Shown: piece by piece, positions 9,533-16,202 of the stretch | Numbering within the stretch: position 1 is the stretch's first letter | How the letters are laid out: each line of letters opens with the position of its first letter | Assembly (NCBI GenBank): GCA_964537395.1 | Contig: CAZIBN010000003.1 | Location: 9,687 to 73,686, forward strand | DNA length: 64,000 nt | Source: GWA2-66-18 sp964537395 | Lineage (GTDB): Bacteria; Elusimicrobiota; Elusimicrobia; UBA1565; UBA9628 | Reading direction: 5' to 3' | Notes under the pieces: generated by a model | What the model saw: the letters and a program-made list of their open reading frames with translations, nothing else | Told to the model about the DNA's origin: nothing | Databases searched by the model: none | Made by a program: the position numbers and the translations under genes

Positions 9533-9906
9533 TCCGGTCCCTGCTGCTCGGCCTGCTCGTGTACGCCGCGATCGCGGTGTGCTTCCCCAACTGGACCGGA
9601 GAGGCCTACCACGTCATGCTGCTGTCGGCGGTCGCCGCCGGCGCGGTCGGCGTCTGGTTTTTCGAGAAGATCCTCGATCTCGGAAGCGTCGCCGGCAAGG
9701 TCGGCATCGAGCTCACCTTCCTCGTCGTGATCGCGCTGTTCCTCGGCTACACGATGCCGCAGAAATCCGGGAAGCCGCCGATCCAGCAGTTCGCCGAGGG
9801 CGCGCGCCCGAACCAGGGCACCGCGCGACAGGGCTTCGAGCGCCTCGGCGTCGATCCGAACGGGAAGGTCGCCGCGAAGGTCATCGGCCTCTTTCCCAAG
9901 CGCTGA
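9529..9906 (+). CDS. Small three-helix membrane protein, function unknown
   Basis: 125 residues from the ATG that overlaps the TonB stop (ATGA); an in-frame ATG 6 nt upstream is the alternative. Three hydrophobic segments: LLLGLLVYAAIAVCF, VMLLSAVAAGAVGVWFF and IELTFLVVIALFLGYTM. A hydrophilic tail of about 50 residues follows (KPPIQQFAEGARPNQGTARQ). No family recognised. Its coupling to exbB-exbD-tonB suggests an accessory role in the energy-transducing complex. Confidence 0.75.
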   Translation: MIRSLLLGLLVYAAIAVCFPNWTGEAYHVMLLSAVAAGAVGVWFFEKILDLGSVAGKVGIELTFLVVIALFLGYTMPQKSGKPPIQQFAEGARPNQGTARQGFERLGVDPNGKVAAKVIGLFPKR

Positions 9907-9997
9907 CGCGTCACCGCGCGCACGGGGCTCCCGGGCCTCGGTATTACTACCCTCAAGCCCGGTATAAATCCGCATAGTCGTTAACCCGGCGCGGAGG

Positions 9998-10003
9998 TAT
10001 AGT
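9998..10003 (+). promoter_or_regulatory. -10 element before a six-codon leader
   Basis: TATAGT placed 5 nt before the ATG at 10009, the same geometry as other leaderless starts in the window. No clear -35. Confidence 0.5.
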
Positions 10004-10008
10004 CCTCT

Positions 10009-10029
10009 ATGGCAAGGAGGCCGCTATGA
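10009..10029 (+). CDS. Six-codon leader peptide MARRPL (candidate)
   Basis: ATG GCA AGG AGG CCG CTA TGA. The codons themselves spell the AAGGAGG Shine-Dalgarno of the next gene, and its TGA overlaps that gene's ATG. A ribosome starting on the leaderless ATG would terminate exactly on the downstream start. This is inference from arrangement only. Confidence 0.4.
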   Translation: MARRPL

Positions 10030-10310
10030 AACTGAAAAAGAAGTCGAAGCCTAAACCCTCGCACAAGGCCGTTCGTCTTCCCATCGGGATGCAGAAAACT
10101 CATCAGGTGCCGAGATCGCAGGTCATCGAGGAGAAGCCGGGGAACGTCTTCACGCCCATGGAGACCGGCCAGCCCGATCAGGAGCAGGTCGCGGGCATCC
10201 TCAACCCGTCCGGCGCGCAGGGGGGCCTGGGACCGCTCAATCAGGAAGGCGAAGGCGAGCATCAAAATGACCAGCTCGCGGCGCTGGAGCAGATCGAACC
10301 CGAGGACTAG
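10026..10310 (+). CDS. Small hydrophilic protein, function unknown
   Basis: 94 residues. It has a strongly basic N-terminus (MKLKKKSKPKPSHKAVRLPI) and a Gln/Glu-rich acidic C-terminus; no membrane segment and no recognised domain. It has the strongest Shine-Dalgarno in this area (AAGGAGG, 5 nt spacing), unusual here because most transcription-unit starts lack one. The low-complexity composition suggests a disordered protein. Confidence 0.65.
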   Translation: MKLKKKSKPKPSHKAVRLPIGMQKTHQVPRSQVIEEKPGNVFTPMETGQPDQEQVAGILNPSGAQGGLGPLNQEGEGEHQNDQLAALEQIEPED

Positions 10311-10332
10311 TCCGGCCGGGCCGGGCGGCCCA

Positions 10333-10350
10333 CGTCGGAGCTCTCCGACG
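10333..10350 (+). terminator. Weak hairpin after the small gene
   Basis: CGTCGGA-GCTC-TCCGACG, a 7-bp GC-rich stem 23 nt past the stop codon, without a U-run. It may attenuate read-through into the tRNA gene. Confidence 0.35.
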
Positions 10351-10369
10351 AGAAATCCGGAGGCCTGGA

Positions 10370-10398
10370 TTGTCAGCGCGGCCGAAAAGAGTTACGAT
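10370..10398 (+). promoter_or_regulatory. Promoter of tRNA-Ser
   Basis: TTGTCA (10370-10375), 17-bp spacer, TACGAT (10393-10398). The expected start is near 10405, about 18 nt before the mature tRNA. Confidence 0.65.
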
Positions 10399-10422
10399 GT
10401 CCTCAGGCGTTTCCCATTTTAT

Positions 10423-10512
10423 GGAGAGGTGGGTGAGCGGCTGAAACCGACGGTTTGCTAAACCGTTCTAGGGCGTAAAGCCTTAGCGAGGGTTCGAATC
10501 CCTCCCTCTCCG
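10423..10512 (+). tRNA. tRNA-Ser (anticodon GCU)
   Basis: A 90-nt class II tRNA. Acceptor GGAGAGG pairs with CCTCTCC; the D arm is GTGAGCGGCTGAAACC-like; the anticodon loop in GACGGTTTGCTAAACCGT gives GCU; a long variable arm (GGGCGTAAAGCCT region) and the T loop GGTTCGAATCC follow. The discriminator is G and CCA is not encoded. It decodes AGC/AGU. A promoter lies 25 nt upstream and an intrinsic terminator 14 nt downstream. Confidence 0.97.
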
Positions 10513-10526
10513 AGCTTTAAAACGCA

Positions 10527-10569
10527 AACGGCCGGATCTCGAATCGCGAGGTCCGGCCGTTCGTTTTTT
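10527..10569 (+). terminator. Intrinsic terminator of tRNA-Ser
   Basis: Stem AACGGCCGGA (10527-10536) with TCCGGCCGTT (10552-10561), extended inward by about 5 more pairs, followed by six T (10564-10569). The T-run touches the stop codon of the convergent barrel gene at 10568, so the hairpin probably serves that side too. Confidence 0.9.
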
Positions 10570-11764
10570 AAAAGAGGAACATCGCCCGGACGCTGCCGCC
10601 GTCCCAGGCCTTGCCGGGCTTGTCGAGGTCGAGCACGCCGCCCAGCGAGATGAGCCCGGCTGTGCCGAACTTGAACTCCAGCGCCGCGCCGAGCTTCGCC
10701 TCTGCGACGGTGTCGTATCGGTCGGGCGCGGAGCCGCCGGGATGACGGACGCGGTTCTCGCCGAGCGAGAACGAGGGGGAGAGCTCCGAGGTCAGACGGG
10801 CGTTGAGGCTGCGGCGCCAGCGTAGATACGGCTGAACCTCCCAGCGGCGGTAGAAGGTCCCGCCCGAGGGGGTGGCCGGCAGGTCCGAGCGCGCGGCCCG
10901 GAGGAGGAAGGCCGCGCCCGGCTCGAGCTCGTCGTCCGCGGACGGACGCACGCGCGCCGATGCCAGGAGCTCATGGACCTGGCGCCGGGCCTCCTCGGAA
11001 GTCCCGACACCGCCCGGCGCGACGGTGTTCATCTTGACCTGCTCTTCATAGGAGTACCGAGCTTGAGGCGCCCAGCCCTCCAGCTTGCCGAGCTCGGCCG
11101 AAGCCCGCGTGCGACGGTAGAAGAACGCGCGCCGCTCGTCGGGGATCTGGCGCCGGGTCGGCTCGTCGACGTCGGCGGCCAGGCGCAGGCTCCAGACGCC
11201 CAGCGGGGCCCGAACGGAGAGCTCGTCGGTGTAGGGCTTGAGCGTATAGTTCTGGGTGGTGCTGCCGCGTCCGTTGAGGTTCCAGTCGACGACCGAGCGC
11301 CGGGCGCGCGCCTCCCAGCCGCCGCGCCGCCAGCGCACGCCGAGGCCGATGTCGGCGTCCTCTTTACGGTAGGTGGGCTCGCCGAAGACCTCGGCCGACC
11401 AGCCGGCGCCCAGGTCCTTCTCGAACTCGAGCCAATGGTGAGACTCCTGCCGGTCCTTGTCAGACAGCTCGATGAAGCGGAAGCGGAACTCGAGCCCGGG
11501 CGTCAGGCGCTTGGTGAAGAGCAAGGCCTGATCCAGGTACAGGTCGCAGCAGTCGAGGCTGGCGCCGTTGACGCGGTAGCCTCCCGTCGAGGCCGCCCAG
11601 GCGTCGTCCCCGGCGCGCGCCCACGCGAAGCTGCGCAGGTCGAGGAAGTACTCGGAATCAAACAACGGCTCCGTATCGGTCTTATCCATGAGCGATCGCA
11701 CGAAGACCGCGCGCCCGGGAACGGCCAGGGCGAGGAGGGCGACGACGAGGATGAGCCGCTTCAT
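10568..11764 (-). CDS. Outer-membrane beta-barrel protein, function unknown
   Basis: 398 residues with a signal peptide (MKRLILVVALLALAVPGRAV). The mature part is a series of alternating amphipathic strands rich in Arg, Trp, Tyr and Glu (LRSFAWARAGDDAW, GLGVRWRRGGWEARARR, WSLRLAADVDEPTRRQI) and ends in ...VRAMFLF, the terminal Phe strand recognised by the BAM machinery. No specific porin family is recognised. It is divergent from the Mpo1-like gene with overlapping -10 elements, and convergent with the tRNA, whose terminator abuts its stop. Confidence 0.8.
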   Translation of the reverse strand: MKRLILVVALLALAVPGRAVFVRSLMDKTDTEPLFDSEYFLDLRSFAWARAGDDAWAASTGGYRVNGASLDCCDLYLDQALLFTKRLTPGLEFRFRFIELSDKDRQESHHWLEFEKDLGAGWSAEVFGEPTYRKEDADIGLGVRWRRGGWEARARRSVVDWNLNGRGSTTQNYTLKPYTDELSVRAPLGVWSLRLAADVDEPTRRQIPDERRAFFYRRTRASAELGKLEGWAPQARYSYEEQVKMNTVAPGGVGTSEEARRQVHELLASARVRPSADDELEPGAAFLLRAARSDLPATPSGGTFYRRWEVQPYLRWRRSLNARLTSELSPSFSLGENRVRHPGGSAPDRYDTVAEAKLGAALEFKFGTAGLISLGGVLDLDKPGKAWDGGSVRAMFLF

Positions 11765-11770
11765 GCCGAT

Positions 11771-11780
11771 AGTATAGAAT
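11771..11780. promoter_or_regulatory. Overlapping divergent -10 elements
   Basis: Minus TATACT (11776-11771) lies 6 nt before the barrel ATG; plus TAGAAT (11775-11780) lies 7 nt before the Mpo1-like ATG. The two hexamers share two bases, so polymerases would exclude one another. -35 elements are not recognisable on either side. Confidence 0.6.
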
Positions 11781-11787
11781 CTAATGG

Positions 11788-12144
11788 ATGAGCCCGCGCC
11801 CTTCGACGCTCGATGAGTTCTGGCCCTTCTATGTTTCCCAGCATCTGAATCCGGTCAATCGCAGATTGCACGTCTACGGAACATCGTTGGGGATCGCTCT
11901 GGGGATCGTGGCGCTGATATGGCGCGCCCCATCCGTTGCCGTTCTAGCCGTTGCCGTCGCTTATCTCTTCGCCTGGGCCGGCCACTTCTTCTACGAAAAG
12001 AATCGCCCCGCGACCTTCACTTATCCGTTGTTATCTCTGCGCGCCGACCTCCGCATGTACCGGCTCACTGTGCGGGGAGAGATGGGCGCCGAGATCCTTC
12101 TCCTGACCAAGGAGCTCCAGCGCCTGCGCGCGGACTATCCTTGA
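11788..12144 (+). CDS. Mpo1-like/DUF962 membrane protein
   Basis: 118 residues. The family signature is clear: FWPFYVSQHLNPVNRRLHVY, two central helices (IALGIVALIW, VAVLAVAVAYLFAWAGHFF) and HFFYEKNRPATFTYPLLSLR, then ADLRMY. The His residues in SQHLNP, RLHVYG and GHFFYE match the iron-binding site of yeast Mpo1, a 2-hydroxy fatty acid dioxygenase; bacterial members are uncharacterised. The start sits 7 nt after a -10 with no Shine-Dalgarno. Confidence 0.92.
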   Translation: MSPRPSTLDEFWPFYVSQHLNPVNRRLHVYGTSLGIALGIVALIWRAPSVAVLAVAVAYLFAWAGHFFYEKNRPATFTYPLLSLRADLRMYRLTVRGEMGAEILLLTKELQRLRADYP

Positions 12145-12173
12145 TCCGGATCATGCGTTAGCCATCCAGAGAG

Positions 12174-12212
12174 TTATCCCCAGCACTTTCAACGTTGGAA
12201 ACGCAGGGGATA
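12174..12212. repeat. 40-bp palindromic repeat, copy 1 (right end lost in the gap)
   Basis: Begins TTATCCCCAGCACTTTCAAC, is centred on AACGTT, and runs into the N block at 12213. It is the reverse complement of the copy at 44017-44056 with two differences. Confidence 0.8.
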
Positions 12213-12312
12213 NNNNNNNNNNNNNNNNNNNNNNNNNNNNNNNNNNNNNNNNNNNNNNNNNNNNNNNNNNNNNNNNNNNNNNNNNNNNNNNNNNNNNNNN
12301 NNNNNNNNNNNN
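12213..12312. other. Assembly gap (100 N)
   Basis: A round placeholder length. It begins one base short of the end of a palindromic repeat, which probably broke the assembly. The true size is unknown. No gene is interrupted: the neighbouring stop codons lie outside. Confidence 0.95.
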
Positions 12313-12329
12313 GGATAGCTCGAATCGAT

Positions 12330-14141
12330 TTACAAAGCGTCGCGGCTGACGGCGCGGGAATATCTCAAGGCGAGCTTCGCGGCAAGGATGTGCAGCGGGT
12401 GGAACTCGAGCGCGCGAAAGGGCTTGAGGAACGTCAGCCGGCTCGACATGTCGCGGAACATGGCCGAGGCGACGAGCCGGCGCTCGCGGGCGTCGCCGCC
12501 GCGCAGCGTGTCGAAGGCGATCTCCTGGGCGTCCGCGTCGCCGAGAAGCGCGCGCAGCGAGATCAAGGAGGCCCGCAGGACCGGGTCCTTCACCCCGCCG
12601 AGCAGGAGGTCGGTCGGCACGTCCGGAGATCGGGAGTCGCGCGCCGCCTGAACGGCGGCGAACATGGTGTCGGTAAGCGTGGGGATGGCGCGCGCGGTCT
12701 CAGCGAACACGCCCGAGATCTCCTCGAGCTCGCCGGCGCGCTCGAGCTTGGAGCTCAGGTACACCGCCTTGATCAGCTCGCGCTTGCCCTCCGGCGCGCG
12801 CAGGCTCAGGCGCTCGGCGTAGGTCCGGATGTTCTCGTCGTTCCAGCCGACCTTGGTCAGCACGAACGGCCGCCCGAGGCCGACGGCCGCGCTCATCGCC
12901 CCGTCCCCGGCCACGACCGGCGGCGGCCGGGAGTAGGCCATCAGGCCGACGAACAGGGGATGGGGGAGCGTGCCGGTCTTTAAAATATAGATCTTTCCGG
13001 CCTGCGCGACCTCGGGCATGGGCCGGTCCCCGTCGTAGACGACCACGCGCTCGCGCAGGCGGGCGCTCTTGATGTCCTCGAGCTTGAAGGCGGACGGCGT
13101 GACGACGACGAAGCTCCCCTGCTCGCCCTGGGCCTTCATCGCGAGCCCCGCCAGGTAGCGCTCGAACTGGGGCTTCACCTCCTTCATGCTGATCCCGTAA
13201 GCGAGGCCGACCTCGGCGCCGGCGAGGACCTCGCCGCTGAGGATCGCCGCGACCGCGGCGGTCCCGCCGATGTCGGTCTTCTCGGCCTCGCCGAGCACGA
13301 AGCGGCGCACCTCCTCGCGGGGGCGTCCGCGCAGAGAGCGCGCGACGGGGTCGGCGTAGATGCCCGCGTCGCCGCGCGCGAGGCCGGCATGGCTCATCTC
13401 AAGCCGGCTCCCGCCGATCAAGGCCGTCGCCGGCCCGTTCGACGCCGACTCGGTGTTGCCGAACACGGTCTGGGTCAGGATCACGGTCCGCTCGTTGACC
13501 GGGAGGCGCGCGTTCTTGGCCGAGATCCCGTCGGACCAGCGCAGATCCCCGTGGCGGGCGAACTCGCCCTCCTGAGAGGCCAGGTTCATCAGCACGTCGG
13601 CCGGCGGGTGCGCGGCCGGCAAGGTCTCGGGGTCGAAGACCTTGGCGAAGCCGTCGAAGATGTCGTCGCCGTCCTTGACCGGATGCCCCGCCAGCCGCGA
13701 CAGGATGCGCCGCTCGGTCGCGCCCGCGACGAAGGTGATCCTGGGAGTCACGGCGTCATCTCGTCCCTTGGTCCTCTCCAGCAGGTCGTATGCCGTCAGA
13801 TAGGCCGCCGCCACGTCGCCGTGCCCGCCGCGGCTGCCGCGAACATCGAAGACGATGAGCGGCGCCGGGACGGGCTTGGCCGCGGCCGAGACCGCGGCCG
13901 CCTGAGCGGGCAAGATCGGCACGGGCGCCAGCGAGGGCGCCGAGAACGGGGACAAGGCCGGGGCCGAGAGAGACGGCGCGGAGAGCCCGGCGGGGGACGG
14001 TCCCGCCGTCGTGAGAACGCCGCCCGGGGAGACGTTGACCTGGGGCGTGCCGACCGCATCGGGTATCGAGGTCACGCCCGCGGCGGCATGAGCTGCGGCG
14101 AGGAGTAATATGAGGAGAGGGGCGAGACGTGAACGGGACAT
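12330..14141 (-). CDS. Exported protein with a possible glycosyltransferase-like fold
   Basis: 603 residues from the ATG at 14141 (a TTG just upstream is also in frame). A signal peptide (RLAPLLILLLAAAHAAAG) is followed by a Pro/Ser/Ala linker to about residue 95, then an alpha/beta domain starting APLIVFDVRGSRGGHGDVAA. Later segments KIYILKTGTLPHPLFVGLMA and VVAGDGAMSAAVGLGRPFVL resemble the donor-side Rossmann half of GT-B enzymes (glycine-rich loop then conserved helix), but I cannot assign a family. The C-terminus is helical. A secreted GT-B-like protein would be unusual. A TATACT -10 lies 7 nt before the ATG. Confidence 0.75.
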   Translation of the reverse strand: MSRSRLAPLLILLLAAAHAAAGVTSIPDAVGTPQVNVSPGGVLTTAGPSPAGLSAPSLSAPALSPFSAPSLAPVPILPAQAAAVSAAAKPVPAPLIVFDVRGSRGGHGDVAAAYLTAYDLLERTKGRDDAVTPRITFVAGATERRILSRLAGHPVKDGDDIFDGFAKVFDPETLPAAHPPADVLMNLASQEGEFARHGDLRWSDGISAKNARLPVNERTVILTQTVFGNTESASNGPATALIGGSRLEMSHAGLARGDAGIYADPVARSLRGRPREEVRRFVLGEAEKTDIGGTAAVAAILSGEVLAGAEVGLAYGISMKEVKPQFERYLAGLAMKAQGEQGSFVVVTPSAFKLEDIKSARLRERVVVYDGDRPMPEVAQAGKIYILKTGTLPHPLFVGLMAYSRPPPVVAGDGAMSAAVGLGRPFVLTKVGWNDENIRTYAERLSLRAPEGKRELIKAVYLSSKLERAGELEEISGVFAETARAIPTLTDTMFAAVQAARDSRSPDVPTDLLLGGVKDPVLRASLISLRALLGDADAQEIAFDTLRGGDARERRLVASAMFRDMSSRLTFLKPFRALEFHPLHILAAKLALRYSRAVSRDAL

Positions 14142-14148
14142 CAACTGA

Positions 14149-14154
14149 AGTATA
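14149..14154 (-). promoter_or_regulatory. -10 element of the exported protein gene
   Basis: TATACT 7 nt before the ATG at 14141; no Shine-Dalgarno, so a leaderless transcript is likely. Confidence 0.6.
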
Positions 14155-14183
14155 GCCCCGGCGGCCCGTTTTTCAAGGGGTCG

Positions 14184-16100
14184 CTAAGAGGGGCTGAAGA
14201 ACTTAGCGAGCTCGTCGAGGCTGCCGATCTTTTTGCAGGGGGGCAGGGAGCGCAGGAAGGTCTTGCCGTAGCCCTTCTTGAGCACGCGCGAGTCGAGGCA
14301 GATCACCGCGCCCCGGTCGGTGCCGCTGCGGATCAGGCGCCCGAAGCCCTGCCGGAACTTCATCACGGCGCGGGGCAACGACCAATCTTTAAAGTACTCG
14401 CGGCCGTTCTCCTCGAGCCACCGTCGCCGCGCTTCCTCCAGAGCCGAAGACACATTCGGGAACGGGAGCTTGACCAGCACGACGCACGACAGCGCCTCGC
14501 CCGGCACGTCGATGCCCTGCCAGAAGGTGTCCACGCCGAGAAGCACGGCGTTGCCGGCGGCCTCGAACTCGCGCACCAGGGCCTCGTGGCCCGACCCGCC
14601 CTGAGCCCACACCGGGCGGTCGGCGATCCTCTTGCGCAGAAGGGCATGGACCCGCTTGAGGAGCTTCCAGCTCGAGAAGAGCAGGAAGACTCCGCCCGGC
14701 ACGCGTTCGATGATATCCGCGCAGGCCTGCGTCACCGCCGCGACGTGCGCCTCCTCGTCCTTGGGATCGGGGATGCCTTCGACGGCCCAGAAGGCGGCCT
14801 GCGTGGAGTAGTCGAACGGAGAGTCGAGGACGAGCTCGCGCGCCTCAGGCAGGCCGACCCGCGATTTGAAATCCTTCAGGCCGTCGCCCGTCGACAGCGT
14901 CGCCGAGGTCAGTATCGCGGGGATGCCCCGGGAGAACAGGCCCTCGGAGAGGCGCCGCCCGACGTCGAGCGGCGCGGCGCGCAGCTCGGGCCCCGTGCGC
15001 GGCCAGGCGACCCAGCGGGCGGTCGCAGACGAGTCGGGCTTGAGCACGGCCATCAGGTCGTGGCCGAACTGGGCCACGCGCGCGTGGAGCATGCGCATCT
15101 CGGTCTCATCCGGGCGGCCCTCGGCGGCGGCGGCGGCCTCGGCCAGGGCCTTATCGAGTGCCACGAGCCCCAAAGGAGGGACGTCGGGCGTGTGCTCGAG
15201 CAGCTTGCCCTGGTTCTCCTCGTCGGCATCGTTGAGGCCGGCGCCCTTGGCGAGGTCCTCGAGGAAACGGCCGATGTCCGAGGCGGCCTCGTCGGCGAAG
15301 GTCGCGAGCTTATCGTCGCCGTACACCTTCGCCGCCGCGCGGACCTCCTCGGTCAAGGACACCGCGCGGCCCAGGCCCGCCGAGACGCCGTAGCGCGCGG
15401 CCGCGGCGTCCTCAAGATTATGGGCCTCGTCGAGGATCATCGCGTCCGAGGGGGGAAGGCGCGCGCCGGACAGCAGCAGCGCGTGGTTGACGACGAGGAT
15501 ATGCGCCCGGTCGGCGCGCTCTCGGTCGCGCCGCCACAGGCAGCGGTCCCAGTACGGCCCGCCCGCGCCCATGCAGATGTCGGTGTCGCGCGCCACACGG
15601 TCCCACATGTTCTGCGGGATCAGCTCGGGCAGGTTGGAACGGTGTCCGGACTGGGCGTCGCGGGCCCAGACGTCGAGCCGCTCCAAGGTCTCCTTACCGG
15701 TCTCGGACACGGCGTCGGGCCGCGCGCGCAATCTCGCCAAACGCTGGACGCACAGATAATTATCCGCGCCCATCAGCATCGCGTAGCGCAACGGCAACCC
15801 CAAGGCTTCCATCGCCCGCGCCGCGGTCGGCAATTCGTGGTTCATCAGCTGCTCTTGCAGCGCGCGGGTGTGAGTGGAAACGATCACCCGCCGGTCGCGG
15901 GTCGCAGCCCACAGCGCCGCGGGCAACAGATACGCCAGGCTTTTCCCGACTCCGGTGCCCGCCTCCACAACGAGATCTCCGCCGCGCTCAAGAGACTGCC
16001 ACACCGCGCCCGCCATGGCTTCCTGAGGGGGGCGGGGCTCCCAGCCGGAGCGGGCTCGCGCCAAGGCGCCTTCAGGGCCGAACAGCGCGGCGAGATCCAT
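14184..16100 (-). CDS. dinG: DinG-type superfamily 2 DNA helicase
   Basis: About 638 residues from MDLAALFGPEG at 16100; an ATG five codons upstream (16115) is the alternative. Walker A is EAGTGVGKS near residue 50, motif II is ILDEAHN, and C-terminal helicase motifs include LLGVDTFWQGIDVPG and KFRQGFGRLIRSGTDRG. It unwinds DNA 5'-3' in repair or R-loop and G4 resolution. In the iron-sulphur region, NYLC, DICMG and WDRC supply three cysteines, but the usual fourth (in C-x4-C-P) is Gly in CMGAGGPYWDRC. The start lies just inside a palindromic repeat that separates it from the giant gene. Confidence 0.92.
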   Translation of the reverse strand: MDLAALFGPEGALARARSGWEPRPPQEAMAGAVWQSLERGGDLVVEAGTGVGKSLAYLLPAALWAATRDRRVIVSTHTRALQEQLMNHELPTAARAMEALGLPLRYAMLMGADNYLCVQRLARLRARPDAVSETGKETLERLDVWARDAQSGHRSNLPELIPQNMWDRVARDTDICMGAGGPYWDRCLWRRDRERADRAHILVVNHALLLSGARLPPSDAMILDEAHNLEDAAAARYGVSAGLGRAVSLTEEVRAAAKVYGDDKLATFADEAASDIGRFLEDLAKGAGLNDADEENQGKLLEHTPDVPPLGLVALDKALAEAAAAAEGRPDETEMRMLHARVAQFGHDLMAVLKPDSSATARWVAWPRTGPELRAAPLDVGRRLSEGLFSRGIPAILTSATLSTGDGLKDFKSRVGLPEARELVLDSPFDYSTQAAFWAVEGIPDPKDEEAHVAAVTQACADIIERVPGGVFLLFSSWKLLKRVHALLRKRIADRPVWAQGGSGHEALVREFEAAGNAVLLGVDTFWQGIDVPGEALSCVVLVKLPFPNVSSALEEARRRWLEENGREYFKDWSLPRAVMKFRQGFGRLIRSGTDRGAVICLDSRVLKKGYGKTFLRSLPPCKKIGSLDELAKFFSPS

Positions 16101-16122
16101 ATGACTTTGTAGCATTCCTAAA

Positions 16123-16202
16123 AGGGGTCAGGCTTTCCGATGTTGCAATTCGCATGGAAAGACCCCGTACCGAGAATTGCAACATCGGAAAGCCTGACCC
16201 CT
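16123..16202. repeat. Palindromic element with 29-bp perfect arms, copy A
   Basis: Arms at 16123-16151 and 16174-16202, loop 22 nt, outer ends AGGGGTCAGGCTTTC. One end forms part of the TAG stop of the giant gene (16203-16201); the other lies 22 nt before the dinG start. The same outer 11 bases recur at 31965. REP/BIME-like elements moved by RAYT transposases have this form; no transposase is in the window. It could also terminate transcription. Confidence 0.85.
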
